Source: Megamerina dolium (lineage: Eukaryota; Arthropoda; Insecta; Diptera; Megamerinidae). From it: a DNA stretch of 64,000 nucleotides. The translations under genes and the position numbers were made by a program. The notes below the pieces were generated by a model. That model had not been told where the DNA came from. It did not search any database and saw only the letters and a program-made list of their open reading frames with translations. Position 1 is the stretch's first letter; every line of letters starts with the position of its first letter. Positions 23,941-35,089 of the stretch are shown here, piece by piece. The DNA lies in assembly GCA_963854835.1 (NCBI GenBank), contig OY978526.1, positions 91,214,140 through 91,278,139 on the forward strand. The letters run 5' to 3'.

Positions 23941-25756
23941 GCTTTGATATTTGTTGAAGTTATACAGTTTTGTTTCTATCTTCATTTAGCATAAGTTTTC
24001 TCTCGTCAGTATGATCATTTAATAAAAATGTTGGATTAAGTATTTGTACTTCTATAATATATTAATTAAAAAAAGTCAACTTAAAAGAATTCCTCAACGC
24101 TGTTCTCTACGTACGAACGATGTATTTATATACAATTAATATGCAAATGAACTGCATTAAATGTCGCACCTTCATCAATTTCACACAATACAAACGACAA
24201 GCAGCCAATGCAACTAATGCCAGTAAACAAAAAGCAAAAACGATAATCGAATACTTAGGTAGGTACTTTAAATTGAAGATAAAGAAGCAAAAGAAGATAC
24301 ATAGAAACACAAGATATGCTCAATTAAGAATAACTTAATATTGCATGGACTAAATAAAATAAAAAAAAAAAATAATAATAAAACTGAAATGAAAATGCAA
24401 AAATATGCAAATAATGTGTTGACAACTTAATTTTTGTGCGGCTCACACGATCTAATGAAACAAAAACAAATGGACTCATTCATTCATTTATTCATTCATT
24501 AAAGCAACAGCAGCAGCAGCAGTTCTACTGAACATCACTCGTGCATAGTGAAGTCTTCTAAAGATCGACTAGAACGTCTTCCACCCGATCATCGTCTATC
24601 AGTGCTATGGCGTTGTTCTTATCTTGACACATTTTATGCATGAATGTTCGTTGCGGCGCGCTTATAAACGAAACGTAATATACATAAAATTGGCATTGCT
24701 GCTACCGTTTTTATGTTCTGTTGGTTTGTACAAACAATGTGCACGCACATGATCACACGACACGACCTGATCGTTGGGAGACGCACTACTTATCGACCTC
24801 CAATACTCCAAAATGATAGTTATTCTATGTATTGAGTAATGTGTGTGAGTCTATATATTTTTGTATGCCTTCTTTCATTTGCTGATCACTTCAGCGTACT
24901 CTTGACGATGTTGTTGTTCTTGTTGTCGCGTTTAAATTGACAATATCATTCAGCCTTTTGCCAAGAATATCTCGTATGTGTGTGTGTGTGTGTGTAAAAT
25001 TAATGAGCCTGCTATCGCTGCGATGTGTACGTCTACATTATTGTTGTTGTTGGTATAATGTATGCGTGAATTTATCAATGCAATGCATTAAAACACCAAA
25101 CGGATTAAAAGGCTTTTTAGTTCGTTGTCTCTTCGCCTCTTTGAAAAAATTTCTTCCGATGATCATTCCTTCATGCATAAGTCTATGCTTTCTACTTATC
25201 ACTTTGTTGTTGGTTGAGCCTTCTGTCTTGCAAATATTTTAAACGGTAGCTGGTAAAATGTGTTTTTATTTTGCCCATTCGTATTGTTGTTGTATTTTTC
25301 AATGGGTTAAATGGCGCTTGACATTTTGTAGTTTCTTTCTGACACGTTTTTTTTTGTGTTGTTTTTTCTTTTGAAATGTCTCTCCGTTGGGATACGCATA
25401 TTGTCTTGGGATCGCTCGAAAAGTACGAAATGGTATTCTTCAATTTTTATCGTCAAAAGGCTTCCTTTCACAAAAGAAATACAATTTATCACTTTAAGAT
25501 TAAGTGGAGTAGGAAATGTGGCAGTTTGTTTAATGTTTTCGGAACATTTCTATCACATAAAACAATAAGCGCTTAAGGTTATTTGATTAATTTTATTGAA
25601 GAACGTTTTTAGATTTCATAGCAAAAACATAAAATCATTAAAAACAAACGGTGAAGTCTTAGACAGCTTGACAACTTCAGAATAAACTCAATAACTCGCT
25701 AGTATTAAAAAGTTTTTCTGTTAATGTAGAGAAATTTGCTCTAATATTACTTAATT
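23941..25756. other. non-coding intron sequence
   Basis: AT-rich spacer with CAG repeats (24509-24522), GT repeats (24979-24996) and ATTC repeats (24478-24500). Several overlapping two-strand frames (24107-24338, 25192-25576) show no domain. Confidence 0.4.
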
Positions 25757-26345
25757 TAGCCTGGAGAAGGATCACTCTTGCTAACAGGTGCTACTTTAGG
25801 CTAAGTAAGCAATTGCGAAGTCGGGCCCTCTCCTGAGAAACGAAAACCTCACTCTACAAGTCTCTCATCATGCCTGTCCTTACATATGGCGCCGAAGCTT
25901 GGATAATTTCCACCTCAGATGAGTGAATGCTCGGAGTTTTCGAGAGAAAAGTTCTACGCAAGATCTTTGGACCTATTTGCGATGGTGGCGAGTATCGAAT
26001 AAGATACAACCATAAGCTGTATGAGTTGTACGCCGCCACCGACATAGTAAAGCGCATTAAAATTCAGCGGCTGCGCTCAAGTCGTGTCGTGTCGTGTGAT
26101 CAAGTCGAGCGAATGGAAGAATACGCTCTGGCTAAGAAGGTGTTATATTCGGAGCCCGCTGGTGGACGACGCCGAAGAGGAAGACCTAACGTCCGATGGA
26201 AAGATCTAGTACTGGAGTCAGTGCTTGGAATTTCTAACTGGCGCCAACCAGCGAAGGAAAAAACTGGCTGGAGAAGCATGCTAAATTCGACGGCTCTGTC
26301 TGAAGCTTTTCAACTATATTTGATGGAACTTCCCAATTAAGCGCC
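25757..26345 (+). mobile_element. RTE-like LINE, 3' part of the reverse transcriptase ORF
   Basis: Encodes the region downstream of the polymerase core in RTE-type pol proteins: MPVLTYGAEAW (25870-25902), V-F-E-R-K-V-L-R-K-I-F-G-P (25938-25976), I-R-Y-N-H-K-L-Y-E-L-Y, a degraded R-L-R-W-L-G-H block (here duplicated GTCGT units, 26082-26101), R-R-R-R-G-R-P (26170-26190) and an N-W-R block. One in-frame TGA lies at 25924. The upstream polymerase motifs are missing. Copies of the same family are at 55435-56470 and 61482-62250. Confidence 0.82.
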
Positions 26346-28142
26346 TCTATCGTTTCTGGGAGCACAAAATACTTCCTTTGGTATCGTTGATGGAAAATGT
26401 CCGCAAATTTTCTTTATTAGGCACACAATTCGATATCCTTAATTTAATTCATCATTAGTTTTAATTCACATACCTGGTAAATAAAGTAACGCAGATCTCT
26501 TAGAAATAATTTCTGTAATCATTAGGAATGGAAACAAATAATATCGAACACTGTAACACTGACAATGTAAATTGTTTTCCAGATATCAATGCATATTCTT
26601 GATTTTGTGTCATTACTTCACGATTACTTCAAGCAAAAAACCAAGATCTTGGCGAGGCTACTTAATTGTGTTTATGGAGAAAACAATTTCTCGTCTTTGT
26701 TTTATAATCATAAACCTAACATATTATATATAAATTCAAGACCCCTCCTTGGATGGTTTTTAACGCACGGGCCTGCATAATTTTTTTCACTCTGGTCTAA
26801 AATAGGCGTGGTTCAATAAGTTCCTTGGCTTATCAGGAAACATATACAAAAGAATGCACTGTATTTAACGAAAATTTTGATATTGAGAAATTCTTTGGAC
26901 TAGAGACTTGCAACTAGAATTTTAATAGGCTATGTGCGACATCCACATATTTTTATGCGTCGTATGCTGATGTGAGTATTGTGCTTTGGTTATCGATTAA
27001 AAAATTTAGCAATGTGGGCATTTTACACGCTCGGCATTTTGCTGTTAAAGTTCATTATTTTTACTGTCATGTCAATGCTTTCGTTGATGCTATATTTCAC
27101 ATTTTGCAACAATGTACCTTCAGTTATCTTCAGCTTCATGTATCTTCAGCTTTGTCAGCTTCATGTATCTTCAGCATTTAGAATCAGGACATTTGTTGCT
27201 GAGGTAACAATTTTTGTTTATCGAAAATAGTGTAACGAAAAATGAAATCGCCAATTATTGAAAGTCTTTAGTAAAAGTTACAGCCTCTGAACAGATATTG
27301 CTGAAGATGAAAAAAAACCATCGTCTAATAAACTAAGATGAATTTTTCTTTACTATAATATATATTTTGACATACCTACGTACGTATGTATGTCGCTTGA
27401 GTAAATTCATATTCCAAACGTGATGGAAGTGATAATGATAAGTGTGGAGGCAATTTAATCGAACAACACATATCCGCACTCACATACATACCCATCGATC
27501 TTTGCTTTAATATTTTGCGACACTGTCTCGGTGTTTACACCATCAAGATGTACATATAACGAGTAGCCACTCTGACTGCCATGATGATGATGATGATGAT
27601 GACGATGTGGCTATGAGTACAAACATATTGTTATTATTGTTGCGTATTGTTGATGTTATTGTTGTTGTTGTTGCTGCTATTGCTGTTGCTGCTGCTTCTG
27701 CTATAAACAAATGACACGCAATCCTTTAAGGCACGTGAGTTCATGAGGCGTCTAAAAATTATCGTTTGCATGTCACAGACATTGAACACCTCGCACTTAT
27801 TAACCTCTTACAGGATGACCATGGTTTTGTATGAACGAATATCTAACATATACATACTTACATACATACTCGTGTACTGCATTTGTGTAGGCGTGGGTGA
27901 GAGGTGAATGCAAAGTGCAATAGAATTATTATATACGTATTACAATATGAGCACCTGTTTAACTACAGGTAACTATATTATAATATAACTCGAGTAAACG
28001 ATAGCTGCGTGTAGTAAAAATTGCCGTCTTTAATATTTAAAGAAATGTTGAAACATAAAAGAAAGCCAGTTGATGAAAGGTCGATATTGGTTGAGCTGTT
28101 CACAGACAAATTACTCAATTTTGCAAAATGATTTGAAAAATA
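26346..28142. other. non-coding intron sequence with a small tandem duplication
   Basis: A 20-bp unit (CAGCTTCATGTATCTTCAGC) occurs at 27131-27150 and again at 27156-27175. GAT repeats lie at 27583-27605 and TTG/GCT repeats at 27654-27704. No exon recognised. Confidence 0.45.
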
Positions 28143-28391
28143 TTATTCTAATTGGATACCATTGGAGTTATGAAATAATTGCCCATATGGTATGTACAAT
28201 TGAATTGTAAATTTATTTATACGTCCATAGGCAATTCGATAGAGAGTTAGGTTTAAATTGTCTCTCGGAATGCTAATATAGGAAGATTTCAATTGAGTAC
28301 CTTCGCCTACAGAAGCATGTAGCCATTTAGGTTGCGACGTAAAAGTGAAAACTGTGAGATCACATTTCTTCCAAGATTTATTGCCGAACAT
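28143..28391 (-). CDS. unrecognised 82-codon open frame
   Basis: An ATG-started minus-strand frame whose residue composition is balanced rather than low-complexity (Lys, Trp, Pro, Gly and Arg are all present), in contrast to nearby chance frames. It encodes no signal peptide or domain I recognise. No poly(A) signal or paired splice sites were identified. It could be a piece of an unknown transposon, a decayed gene fragment or chance. I cannot assign a function. Confidence 0.2.
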   Translation of the reverse strand: MFGNKSWKKCDLTVFTFTSQPKWLHASVGEGTQLKSSYISIPRDNLNLTLYRIAYGRINKFTIQLYIPYGQLFHNSNGIQLE

Positions 28392-29272
28392 TTCTGGACA
28401 ATTTTATGTCAGTCCTTTGCTATCGAAAGTATTATAAATTACCTGCTGATAGAACTATTGTATATTTTGCACCCCTAAACATTAACGGAATTGGCGAAAT
28501 TTAAGCTTGGGACTTCACGCTCAGCCTTTGGATTGTCGTTTAAAAAAAAAGCTATAAAAAAGAGAAGAAACAAATTTGAAAAATTCTTCACCATTCAGTT
28601 TTATTATATTTGCGCATTTTGAATCCTTTATGTCATTGACTTAAACTTCAAGTTTGATGGTGATGGTATCCCGATTGGTATTGGCAACATAATCACTATC
28701 AAATCATCACTCTAATAAAATTTATGAATTTTTAGTGAACCGCCGACTATACCTAATAATGTTGATTATGATGATGATATGATGATATGATGATATGAAT
28801 GAATATGCATATTTATATGCATCAAGTTAGCCGCCTTCACAAGCTCTATACCCCTACTTATATTGAGTATGATTTGTACTAGCAGTATATATTGCTATTT
28901 GATACATACATATACTTTTTTATTATAGCATTTATGATATTTAATTGGTCATTTTAGCTGGTTGAAAAATATCTTCTTTAGAAAGGTTTCATTTTGTTGT
29001 ATGTTTATATGGCTATTCTACTCATTCGCACATATCTTCAGAGAAATTAGCTTTTATGATGCAAATTTCAATTCTTAGAAATCAATTGTGTGTGTGTGTG
29101 TGTGTGTGTAAGTATGGGAGATTTTCTAAATGGATTTGATTTTATTATGACCCTTTGCAACGACTTAATTGCATTTGTTTAAATTATATCAATATGCAAC
29201 AGTAAAAACTATTAATACGAATATGCTAAAATATTTTCAAATTCAAAACGGGTGAATATATATTTTTTTTAG

Positions 29273-29582
29273 GAAAAAGTTGGATGTAAATAAATATGAA
29301 TGTGAAAAGTGTGATATGAGTATTGACCAAGACTGCAAATTTGTGAACTTCTTCTTGCAGTTGTTCTTTTGTTGCCTTAGGGGAGTTGTTGCTGCTTTTA
29401 TTGCTTTGGGTGGCTTTTTTAAAGAATTTCCAATTACTATTGTAAAGGATTGGGGATTGGTTTGTTTTGTTTTGACAATAGCTTCACTAACGGTGAAGTT
29501 TTCACTGATAATGAAGAATAATGGAGAGTTTATTTATAATAAACATATCAAGAAATTAGATCCATTGAAGCAGTCTTGTTGA
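29273..29582 (+). CDS. possible nested terminal exon with two hydrophobic segments
   Basis: A good-looking acceptor (eight T then AG, 29263-29272) is followed by an open frame of about 102 codons ending in TGA at 29580. The peptide begins with a C-x2-C pair (YECEKCDMS) and contains two hydrophobic stretches, around 29340-29420 and 29450-29510, separated by a short polar loop with K-E-F-P. This would suit a small membrane protein C-terminus. If translated alone, the first in-frame ATG is at 29316. It stops 16 bp before the Harbinger-like element. No family recognised; it may be a nested gene, an unknown transposon ORF or chance. Confidence 0.3.
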
Positions 29583-29859
29583 GATACCCCATGTCTAAAG
29601 GTAAGGTCCCACTATCGGAGCAATGCGACGATTCTCGTGTGCCGATAGTGTGAACACTCACAATTTTTCAAAATGCTACAATCTGCGCCGAAATAATGCT
29701 GCGAAATCATGGATGATCGTAATCAATCCTGATGTGCCGATAATGTGAATACTCCTTTACCCAATTTCGAGCAATGATACTGTCAAAAATGTGCCGATTT
29801 TTATCGCCGATCATAGTCGGCAATCTGCACCGACATTTGAAAATAACTATATATTTACA

Positions 29860-29889
29860 AAAGAAGAAGAAGAAGAAGAAGAAGAAGAA
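29860..29889 (+). repeat. (AAG)n microsatellite inside the Harbinger-like element
   Basis: About nine AAG/AGA units within the element at 29599-30700. Simple expansion; no coding role apparent. Confidence 0.9.
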
Positions 29890-30104
29890 TAAGTACAAAC
29901 AAAAACAACGTGAAGTAAGTTAGCGCTGAAATTAATTAATTTTGGTATACATTTATTATTAAATGCTATTATTAATATATTAAAATAATTAGAATTTTTT
30001 AAAATAATTGAAATGGATTCAGACTATGAACATTTTTGCAATTCTTGATAATTTAATGTATTCCATTTAAGCAAGTGCATCAATATCCTCTAGTAAGAAA
30101 AGGA

Positions 30105-30265
30105 AGAAGCCACGTATTGGACTTCATTGTGGACAAATGAGTCAACACATAATATAATCCAGACCGTTGAAGCTTACAGATGCATTTGGGAATACTCTTG
30201 CGAGGAGTATAAAGACCATCAAAAAAAGAGAGAAAGTTTGGCAAAGTATTGCAGAAAAGTTTTAT
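30105..30265 (+). pseudogene. MADF-domain (Myb/SANT-like) fragment
   Basis: The MADF fold is a DNA-binding helix-turn-helix variant in which Trp and aromatic residues are spaced as I-I-x-x-V-x-x-x-x-x-x-L/I-W then Y-K-D and W-x-x-I-A. Here I see the first two blocks in one frame (30123-30215) and W-Q-S-I-A-E-K in another (30237-30262). The A-rich tract at 30220-30236 is the likely site of the frameshift. It is only a fragment and has no start codon. Confidence 0.55.
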
Positions 30266-30734
30266 TCGCACATAATTTGTGAAAAGAAAATTTTGGATTT
30301 TCGTCTTCACGAAATTCGCGTAAAGTGCTCTCATATGCACCATATTCACTTTTTTTTTGTTAACCACTCTCTCATCAAAATGCTGACGTTTTTTGATAGT
30401 ACTTTTATTTTACACTTCTGGTTTTTTTTTAATTATTGACGCTAGAATATATACAGCCACGGCAATTTTCTATAGCAATTTTTTGGATGTAATCCATTCC
30501 AAAATTAAAGCTCAGTTTGTTAACAGTAAATAACAAAAATATATGATTTATTGCTCGCACGACAATGTGACCACATTGTCCCCATTATTATCGTATTTTT
30601 GTTTTGGCCAATATGCACCGAATATGCGATAATAAAGTCACAATATGCGATAATAATGTGTACAGATTGTGCTATTTGCGCCGATAGTGGGATCTTAGCT
30701 TAATGTTGTGAATCTGTGCTTACAATTGGCAACA

Positions 30735-30900
30735 AATGCAATCAAGTGACCACTTTAAAAGAGTGTTTGGCGATGTTCAACTGCAGTTTGAACCATGAAA
30801 CTTGGATCCATTACAGAACACACTAAAAAACAAAGAATATAAATATGGCCAGTTGTTGACAGATGAAATCAATTGAGTACCGAAAGTGATTGCGCAAACA
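30735..30900 (+). mobile_element. mariner transposase fragment
   Basis: Short similarity to the block around the first catalytic Asp of mariner transposases: E-C-L-A-M-F-N is followed by N-H-E-T-W-I-H-Y, where the intact form is M-D-E-T-W-I-H. The Asp is not preserved and the frame breaks at once. Limits are guesses. Confidence 0.4.
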
Positions 30901-32264
30901 TCGATATAGTATCAGAGGCAAACGTTTCAAATAAGAGTTGCAATTATTATTGACAGAATCCAGTGATCGAACAAGGTTGATCCGAGTAGTTCAATTCTAC
31001 TCACAAAGTCACAAAATAAAAACGTAACAATATTTACTAGTTGAAACATTATTAAAAAAATTGACATTTAACGTCCACTATTTTACATATCCAATCACAA
31101 TATTTTTAATTTAAAACTGTATGTTATTTTAAATGGTAGTATGCTAAAATTATATTCTAAACTTGATTTAGCAGGCAAAAGGTGGATGTGGTTAAGCCTA
31201 ATTTTGATATGTATAGAACAACTCTATGTGTATAGAGAGTATAAAACGCTCGACCCTGGCCGATTGTAAGGCCATTTTAAAAGTTCTAATTCGTCACATA
31301 TGAGAGCTGCTCAGATCCATTAGATTATTGTTACAACAATCACTTTTTATAATTACCGTTATTAAAATTAATTGCTACTGTAATTCATATATTGCATTCG
31401 GATGCCACTGTGTGTGTAGATATGTATTATTTTTTTTTTTACGCTGCATTGCTCATAATACATTCTTGCCATTGTACGTACTTGTACAATTTTATTATTA
31501 TTTTTTTGTCGAATTATTTTATATGTTTTTGTTTAATTTTGAACATTTTGCTGTTATTATTATCATCACATTTTTGTTTTGTTTTTGTAAATACTTAATT
31601 CTTTTGCCGTCATTATATTCAGTAATTGTGGAATGACATTTTTTTGTTTATTGTTCGTCCATTCATTGTGTATTTCTTGCATGGCTGCACACACACAAGG
31701 ATACTGTCGCGGAAAGAAAAATAGCTGTAGCTGCTGCTTGTGTTACTTTGTGAATATTGAATTGACGCTTTAACCACCACTATCACTAGCCACATTAGAT
31801 GTGTGCAAATTTGTCTTGGAAGTTCATATGCATAATTGTTAGCAAAACACAATGCATTTCTTTATTACTATCGTGGCAATCGAATATTTTTACATTTTCG
31901 TCACGATAAATTCGATATTTTTGCTATTCCTATTATCAATGCAGACAAACTCAGTTATCAACACAAAGAAATGTCCTTATCGTTAACATTAGATGACATT
32001 GCTTTCTGTGTGGTGCGGCTGTATTAACGAAAAACAAAAATAATGTGTATTAAAATTTTCTATATTCGTTTTTTAACCTATTGTATATTATATATTATAA
32101 GCTTGTGTGCATAGTACATAAGTACATTAGTTATACGTAAACGTTAAAGGACAATAGAATAGAAACGTGTAAAAAAGCGAATATTTGAATAAACGATAAG
32201 GTAAATATTACAAAACTTTCAACATATTTGGAATTCTTTGGTTTTTTCCCCATACGTACAAATA
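30901..32264. other. non-coding intron sequence
   Basis: AT-rich spacer and T-rich tracts. The frames at 31328-31636 and 31619-31852 are T-rich and hydrophobic from composition alone. No exon or transposon recognised. Confidence 0.4.
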
Positions 32265-32860
32265 CAGGGTGATTTTTTAAGAGCTTTCGGATTTGATTTA
32301 AAAAAAAAACACATACAATTTAGAGAAATGTATGAAATCTTTATTTAAGTCGATAGAATGATCTATATAATTCAATGTTTAAAGATGATTTCATGTAAAT
32401 GTTGACCGCGGCTGCGCCTCAAATGGTTCATACGTTGGATGCAATTTTGGCTTACTCTCTCCAACATATCGGCCGGTATCTCACGAATAAATCGATAATT
32501 CACGCTCATCAACAACACTGGCGGATACAGCTGCGATATTTTCCTCTGTCCGCACTCTACTTATGCGTCTTGGTGGTTTAATGTCCAATAATGTAAGTTT
32601 GGTGCGAAATTTAGTTACAAGATTCCGAATAGCCGCCTCAGAAGGTCGCCCAAACTGATCATAAAATGAATGAATGAATGAACCGAGCTTGAATTTTGAT
32701 AATAAAATTCAATAATCTGCAAGCGTTGTTCGTTTGTAAGTCGATTCATGGTTAAATTATAGACCAAACTGAACATGTTTGACAGTAATATGTTACACAA
32801 AAAGAGCTGAGCTGCCAAAAACAATGTTCCCAGGAAGAAAGTTGCTAAAAAATCACCCTG
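32265..32860 (-). mobile_element. non-autonomous Tc1/mariner-superfamily deletion derivative (596 bp)
   Basis: Perfect 15-bp inverted termini (CAGGGTGATTTTTTA) are bounded by TA on both sides (32263-32264, 32861-32862). On the minus strand it starts with the transposase N-terminus (M-N-R-L-T-N-E-Q-R-L-Q-I-I-E-F, 32744-32700). It continues through a decayed region (N-I-A-A-V-S-A-S-V equivalent near 32545) and joins directly to the C-terminus (F-I-R-E-I-P-A-D-M-L-E-R-V and R-G-Q-H-L-H-E-I-I-F, near 32500-32385). The whole catalytic core is deleted. Such products move only with transposase supplied in trans. Confidence 0.85.
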
Positions 32861-33289
32861 TATAACTAAGCTATTAACAAATACTATTGACCATGCATAT
32901 GTATTTATTTTTTCCGCATCTGCTAAGCTGTATTCCTTGAATTCTAGCAATTCAAGCGAGAGTAGTTAATGTCGGATTAGTTTCTTGCTCTGTTGTCAAT
33001 TGACTATTTAAATTAATTATAGATATAGCATTGAACTTACGCCTTCAGGAAAGCATTTACAATTAATGATTGGGACCGGGTAAATCATAAATGCATCTTT
33101 TTTCACTTAAAAACATTTTTTTTTCTAATATACAAGTTGTTTAGCTCCCAAATGTGTTTATGGTGTTGCGAAATCGTCTCCTCAATCCAAAGCCATAGTG
33201 ATGGTGAGGTGAAACTGCACAAAACAAGTTTTTGAGAACATTTTATTTTTAATAAATTTAATTTAACATTAAGTCCATCCAATAAGTGT
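32861..33289. other. spacer between two DNA transposons
   Basis: No coding sequence or repeat recognised. The right part may belong to the 5' end of the mariner that follows. Confidence 0.35.
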
Positions 33290-34300
33290 GTAGGATGACA
33301 CAAAGATGGCGCTACTACATTTTTTCCATATGATTTTTACTGAGTTCTAACCTTCAAACGACACGTGTATAAAATTGACAACAATCTGATGATTGGTTCG
33401 TGAGTTATAGCATTTTGTATGAAGCAACTTTTATTATTCGTGTTTTGATAAAGCATTGCTTTTTGATGAAAAAAAAAATACAGTGAAATCCAAACAATGG
33501 CTTGATAAACATTATCCGGACTTTGCTCCATCGAGACAAATGGTAGAAAAGTGGATTGCTGAATTTAAACGTGGTCGTACCAGCACAAACGATGCACAAC
33601 ACAGTGGACGCCCAATTGAGGCTGTTATTCCAGAAAACATCCCAAAAAATCCACAAATTGGTTATGAACGTTCGCAAGTTGAAGATGCAAGAGCTATCTG
33701 ACATTATAAAGGTATCAGATGGTAGTGTTTTTACGATTTTACATGAACATTTGGCTTTGCGAAAGCTCTATACAAAGTGGACACACCGTAAGCTCACAGT
33801 CGATGAAAACCAATAACGTATCGATGCTTTAATGGAGTGTTTGGCGGTGTTAAACCGCAATATAACCGAATTCTATCGTCGATATGTGACAATGGATGAA
33901 ACATGACTTCACCATTACACACCTTAATCCAATAGACAGTCAGATGAGTGGATAGCAGTCGACGAATCGAATCCAAAGCGAGGAAAGACGCAACCGTCGG
34001 CCGGTAAGGTGATGTATTTTGTGTATTTTGGGTCTGTATTTTGGGTCTATATATTCAAAAAAGAACCACAATTAACAGCGACTATTATTATTCGATAACA
34101 TGGGATCGTAAACTTGAAGTCTGAACACAGAAAGGAAAGTATTCAAAAACATTGAAGCAGTGATGGAGACATGAATGCAATCACTTGAAGGTATATGAAA
34201 AAATTATCCTCTTTAACTTTACACGTTTGCCTCGGGCACCCAAATGATTCGCTACGGCTCTGCTGCAAGCAAAAATTGACATTTTAACATTTACGATGGA
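33290..34300 (+). mobile_element. mariner transposase pseudogene (different subfamily from the trio)
   Basis: The N-terminal helix-turn-helix region is well preserved at 33456-33640 (K-S-K-Q-W-L-D-K-H-Y-P-D, then M-V-E-K-W-I-A-E-F-K-R-G-R-T, S-G-R-P-I-E). It is followed by fragments in other frames: S-D-I-I-K-V-S-D-G-S-V-F (33697-33732), T-V-D-E-N-Q near 33800, and the first catalytic block M-D-E-T (33893-33904) interrupted by TGA. After about 34080 the sequence is too decayed to follow. Its residues differ clearly from the three-copy mariner family here. No terminal repeats were matched. Confidence 0.75.
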
Positions 34301-34881
34301 AAAGGGATTCTATTATAAGGCATATTACTTTAAAAAAATTCCGAATTCTATTTTTGACAAAATTGCACAATTTTTACTGCAGGGATTATTAATACTACTT
34401 ACATATCTTACATACATACATACATGCATACATCTTTTTTTGTATTGAAGATTTCATTTCGTTATTATCCTTCCCGCTATACATTTCGTGGTCGATGTTG
34501 TATTTTTTTTTTTTTTTTTTTTTGATATTGCTGCTGTTGTTGTTGCCTGCTTATGAGATCCTTTTAACTTTTATTACAAACAATGATTATATGAGTTGGT
34601 TATACGTACTATACATATAGTAGTTGCCGTCTTCCTTCGCAGTCTTTGTTTTGCTCTTTCTTTATGGCCTTTTTTTCGTTTCATTTCCAGTTAATTCTTC
34701 TTGTCGACATACGATTGTTATATTTGTATTGCTGCAGTATAAATAATTTAGTAGTAAATTAAGGTCTTTCCAAACGTTGAGGGCAGTATAGAGTATTCAG
34801 AAATAAAGTTTTGGAAATTGTTATTGTTACCATGTTGATTATTGAAATTTATCTTATTGTTATTATTATTATTGTTATTAT

Positions 34882-34917
<36 letters not shown>

Positions 34918-35089
34918 TTTATTTATTTTCTCATTAGAATAATGGTAAACATACTTCATTACGTGGATACTTAAATTAAATACAACATATAACCAAGTGA
35001 TCTATTTATATTGACTGAATAAATATACTTTATATATGAAGACCAAAATACTTAGATATGGGATCCTAAATTATCTTTAGGTGCCCGTT
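34301..35089. other. spacer with poly-T and (TTA)n
   Basis: Contains a 22-base T run at 34503-34524 and an ATT/TTA microsatellite at 34855-34916. No gene recognised. Confidence 0.5.
34855..34916. repeat. (ATT)n microsatellite
   Basis: About twenty TTA/ATT units with two interruptions. It might be the tail of a vanished I-like insertion, but no pol sequence adjoins it. Confidence 0.9.

Larger units (their letters stand above)
29599..30700 (+). mobile_element. PIF/Harbinger-like DNA element with MADF remnant
   Basis: Inverted termini match at 22 of 25 positions (left AGGTAAGGTCCCACTATCGG, right complement AGCTAAGATCCCACTATCGG). They are flanked by the trinucleotide TAA on both sides (29596-29598 and 30701-30703). 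A TWA-type 3-bp duplication is the signature of PIF/Harbinger elements. Inside, 30105-30265 encodes across one frameshift a MADF-like domain: a Trp, then N-I-I-Q-T-V-E-A-Y-R-C-I-W-E-Y, E-E-Y-K-D and K-V-W-Q-S-I-A-E-K. Harbinger elements often carry such a second DNA-binding protein. No DDE nuclease is visible, so the element is non-autonomous. Two subterminal repeats of GTGCCGATARTGTGAAYACTC occur at 29637-29659 and 29733-29755. Confidence 0.72.
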
